Assembly: GCA_019114345.1 (NCBI GenBank)
Contig: DXFS01000059.1
Coordinates: 1 to 32,542, forward strand
Direction of reading: 5' to 3'
Source: Candidatus Agathobaculum pullistercoris
GTDB lineage: Bacteria; Bacillota; Clostridia; Oscillospirales; Butyricicoccaceae
Length of the DNA stretch: 32,542 nucleotides
The notes beneath the pieces are model-generated. The model saw only the letters and a list, made by a program, of their open reading frames with translations, was not told the DNA's origin and searched no databases. The translations under genes were made by a program, and so were the position numbers. Below are positions 31,301 through 32,542 of this stretch, in pieces (within the stretch, counting starts at the first letter, position 1; every line of letters starts with the position of its first letter).

Positions 31301-31745
31301 CGACGCGCCGCGGGACATCGACGAGGACGCCCTGCGCGCGATGCGCGACAAGGCGCTGCGCCGCAGCGGCCTGCTCAGTGACGACATGGAGCTGCTCGAG
31401 GCCATGGAGCACGGGCTTGAGGGCGACGGGCGGTTCATACCGGTCACGATCAAGACCAAAAAGGGCGAGGACGAGCCGACGCTCGCAGCGAAGTCCGCAG
31501 TGGCCGATCTCGCAAAATTCGGGCGGCTTGCACGCTACACGCACGAAAAGCTGCTCGAGATGGGACGCGAGCTGCGAGACGGCAGTGTGACCGCTGACCC
31601 GTGCAAAAAGGACAAAAACTCGAGCTATTGCGACTGGTGCGAGTTCCGCGCGGCCTGCCGGTTTGACGAGACGGCGGGCGACAAGGCGCGGTGGCTGAGG
31701 CACTTATCAGATGAGGATTTCTGGCAGCAGGTAGGAGGTGAGTGA
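28380..31745 (+). CDS. addB: AddB, helicase-nuclease subunit with Fe-S cluster
   Basis: This 1121-residue protein has the expected size for AddB (B. subtilis about 1166). WTGRAGSGKT at residues 4-13 is the P-loop of the degenerate helicase part. The C-terminal nuclease domain has GTFIHYVLEHAL, GKVDRVDGY and LRVMDYKSGKKSF, the RecB-family PD-(D/E)xK core. One cysteine in FYSCRFAFF (about residue 757) and three in YCDWCEFRAACRFD (about residues 1082-1093) make the four-Cys [4Fe-4S] staple. With AddA it resects double-strand breaks and loads RecA after a Chi-like site. GAGGGGAGA precedes ATG 28380. addA starts 1 bp after the stop region, so the two are coupled. Confidence 0.96.
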   Translation: MRIWTGRAGSGKTTAILQEIAALCARDEGRQILLVPELNSHQMERHLAAATGNHGARTAEVLTFSRLADRVFSEVGGLAQQMLTPAGQLLTLQEAARRVQGGLSAWEGLADKPELLREALRLVDECKTCAVAPEALFAASEECEDAALAAKLGDLAQLLTAYERLCDESLPDPRDRLTHLRDRLADSHVLDGAAVYLDGFLGFTPQELAVVDAMLAAGVPLAAAVTCDMAYPEIFVTGCKTVKTLTRMAKRHNRTAEQIDLGAGRIARPAGLAAIEQESLLPVRTVHEDARGVRLYAAASPFDECEHAAAYIRRKVRDEGARYRDFVVCARDIEPYTAFLAMAMARYDVPVFLAEKPDLLSRPPMALVTGALEAAQSYFKYEDLFGCLKTGLTSLTRDEVDKLENYVLTWNIRGGAWERGWTEHPDGYGLPFDDRSRAQLTELNELRARAIAPFSALREALKGENPASDCVRALYGFLLAVDAPGRMSARAAAHEAAGRLQLADEYRQLWEILVSAMEQFAWVCGDTPLTAERFAQLFRLVLGEYDVGTIPVSLDRVTCGNIERACLENAKYVILLGVNDGLIPKAPSPASLLSDMDRDKLDALGVELKAYGAERLLMEQETLYRALACPTDELLLSWHLTDASGGETRPSYFVGTVQDLLPGVPFSAHQTETVRDRLQAERPAVELACAYLSGDRTAAVRAAYDYYKDDERVHNAAAQKRGRGPLVSPHTIDGLYGKSLNLTASRVDTFYSCRFAFFMQYGLKAKPRKAARFDALETGTFIHYVLEHALDALGKLEGGAAAADGQTVKRVCRAAVRQYVQEELGGLETKTARFRYLFQRLVRTVEQILDNVLEELRVSDFAPIDYEVDFSRGGDLSPVECVDGDLSVSLSGKVDRVDGYIKNGRLYLRVMDYKSGKKSFSLSDIWYGLNMQLIIYLYALQQEGLDRYRQRIEAELNEIVPAGVLYVPVRDELPDAPRDIDEDALRAMRDKALRRSGLLSDDMELLEAMEHGLEGDGRFIPVTIKTKKGEDEPTLAAKSAVADLAKFGRLARYTHEKLLEMGRELRDGSVTADPCKKDKNSSYCDWCEFRAACRFDETAGDKARWLRHLSDEDFWQQVGGE

Positions 31746-31746
31746 C

Positions 31747-32542
31747 GTGCCGCAGTGGACCAAAGATCAGGAAACCGCGATCCACAACCGGGGCGGTGCG
31801 CTGCTCGTTTCGGCAGCAGCCGGCTCGGGCAAGACCGCGGTGCTGGTCGAGCGCGTGCTGACGCGACTGACCGACCCGGATGACCCGGTGGACATCGACC
31901 GTCTGCTGCTGGTGACCTTCACCAACGCGGCGGCGGCCGAGATGCGCGAGCGCATCGGCCGCGCGCTGGGCGAAGCGGTGGCGAAGAACCCGCGCGACAC
32001 GCGCCTGCGCCGCCAGCTGTTCCTGGTGCACCGCGCGAAGATCACGACCGTGCATGCGCTTTGCCTGTCGCTCGCGCGCGAGCAGGCGGCGGCGCTCGGC
32101 ATCGCGCCCGATTTCCGCCTGATGGACGAAAATGAGGGCAAGATCCTGCGCGCCGAGGTGATCGAGGAGGTGCTCGACACGGCGTATGAGCGCGGGGACG
32201 AGGGCTTTTTTGCGCTCTGCGACTTGCTGACCGCCGGGCGCGACGACAAAAAGCTCGGCGAGGTCATCCTCAGCACCTACGAAAAGATACAGGCGCATCC
32301 CGACCCGCGCGCCTTCCTCGCGGATGTGCGCGAGGGGCTGTACGCCCGCGGCATGGACACGCCGCACGGACGCGTGCTGCTTGCGCAGGCGCGCGCAGCG
32401 GCAGAGCACGGCGCGGCATTCCTGCGCACGGCGGTGGACGAGGTGACCGGCATCGACGAGCTGGCGGACGCTTACCTGCCCGCGCTGACGAGCGACCTCA
32501 ATCAGGCCGAGCGCCTGCTGGACGCGTTGCACGGCGGGGACT
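31747..32542 (+). CDS. addA: AddA N-terminal fragment (UvrD-like helicase/nuclease)
   Basis: The frame opens with GTG 31747 after an AGGAGG-type SD inside the end of addB and runs off the right edge of the window (265 complete codons of an expected 1200 or so). It begins P-Q-W-T-K-D-Q-E-T-A-I and has the Walker A SAAAGSGKTAVLVER, then LLVTFTNAAAAEMRERI (motif Ia) and ITTVHALCLSLAREQ, the usual start of superfamily 1A helicases of the AddA type. It is the 3'-5' motor subunit with its own nuclease domain (not in the window), partner of AddB. The start lies 1 bp after the addB stop. Confidence 0.95.
   Translation, partial: MPQWTKDQETAIHNRGGALLVSAAAGSGKTAVLVERVLTRLTDPDDPVDIDRLLLVTFTNAAAAEMRERIGRALGEAVAKNPRDTRLRRQLFLVHRAKITTVHALCLSLAREQAAALGIAPDFRLMDENEGKILRAEVIEEVLDTAYERGDEGFFALCDLLTAGRDDKKLGEVILSTYEKIQAHPDPRAFLADVREGLYARGMDTPHGRVLLAQARAAAEHGAAFLRTAVDEVTGIDELADAYLPALTSDLNQAERLLDALHGGD

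Noticed and set aside
28428-31703. A 1091-codon open frame on the minus strand opposite addB
   Set aside because: It is a mirror frame caused by high GC at third codon positions of addB. It has no SD, no recognisable domain and a His/Arg/Gln-rich low-quality composition.
1-32542. CRISPR array, prophage, integrase or toxin-antitoxin pair
   Set aside because: No regularly spaced repeats, phage structural genes, recombinases or typical toxin-antitoxin pairs were seen on either strand.

Overview
The window reads as a moderately high-GC anaerobic member of the Clostridia, most likely a gut Oscillospirales relative (inference). The reasons are an Nfn-type electron-bifurcating transhydrogenase, a Firmicutes-type AddAB recombination nuclease, KtrAB potassium uptake, a Gram-positive MtlR/MtlA mannitol system, several MATE exporters and strong Shine-Dalgarno (SD) sites. 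No prophage, insertion sequence, rRNA or CRISPR array was found. Both ends are cut: the left edge holds the tail of nfnA and the right edge the first third of addA.

Layout. 1-1585: nfnA tail and nfnB. 1755-2228: a lone moaC. 2284-3558 (minus): a UroD-like zinc methyltransferase. It is divergent from a solo sugar-type solute-binding lipoprotein (4251-5261), and the roughly 690 bp gap between them contains two inverted 32-bp arms with helically phased TTGC repeats. 5533-13063: a hexitol island made of a minus-strand operon (PfkB kinase, SorE-like dehydrogenase, DeoR regulator), then mtlR (minus) and divergently a fused mannitol PTS IICBA. 13148-15134 (minus): ktrB-ktrA, with an unusual structured leader. 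15588-17591: a cytidylate-kinase-like protein and a MATE exporter. 17652-18584 (minus): cysteine synthase. 18719-19201: a small amidase. 19198-21800 (minus): a Crp/Fnr regulator, an M20 dipeptidase and a membrane protein, divergent from a ferredoxin-like protein (21892-22605). 22798-23098: a small-protein locus with a strong promoter. 23134-24811 (minus): an Xre/TPR regulator and an Lrp regulator, the latter divergent from a second MATE exporter (24966-26309). 26357-27067 (minus): tcdA. 27229-27726: a membrane-anchored protein. 27880-28231 (minus): tRNA-Phe and tRNA-Gly around a hairpin-rich spacer. 28380 to the end: addB and addA.

The most interesting system is the hexitol island. It has mannitol uptake and phosphorylation (MtlA) and its regulator (MtlR) but no mannitol-1-phosphate 5-dehydrogenase (mtlD). 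Instead it has a SorE-like medium-chain dehydrogenase and a 1-phosphofructokinase-type kinase. D-mannitol is two-fold symmetric and SorE works on the carbon next to the phosphorylated one, so this set could convert mannitol-1-P to fructose-1-P and then fructose-1,6-bisphosphate, bypassing fructose-6-P. This is inference from gene content and stereochemistry and needs an enzyme assay.

Other points worth a second look are a 34-nt hairpin lying exactly between the SD and the start codon of ktrB, a duplicated tRNA-Phe 3' end bounding a hairpin-rich segment, palindromic operator candidates around the Crp/Fnr-ferredoxin pair, and the overlapping small ORFs near 22.9 kb.
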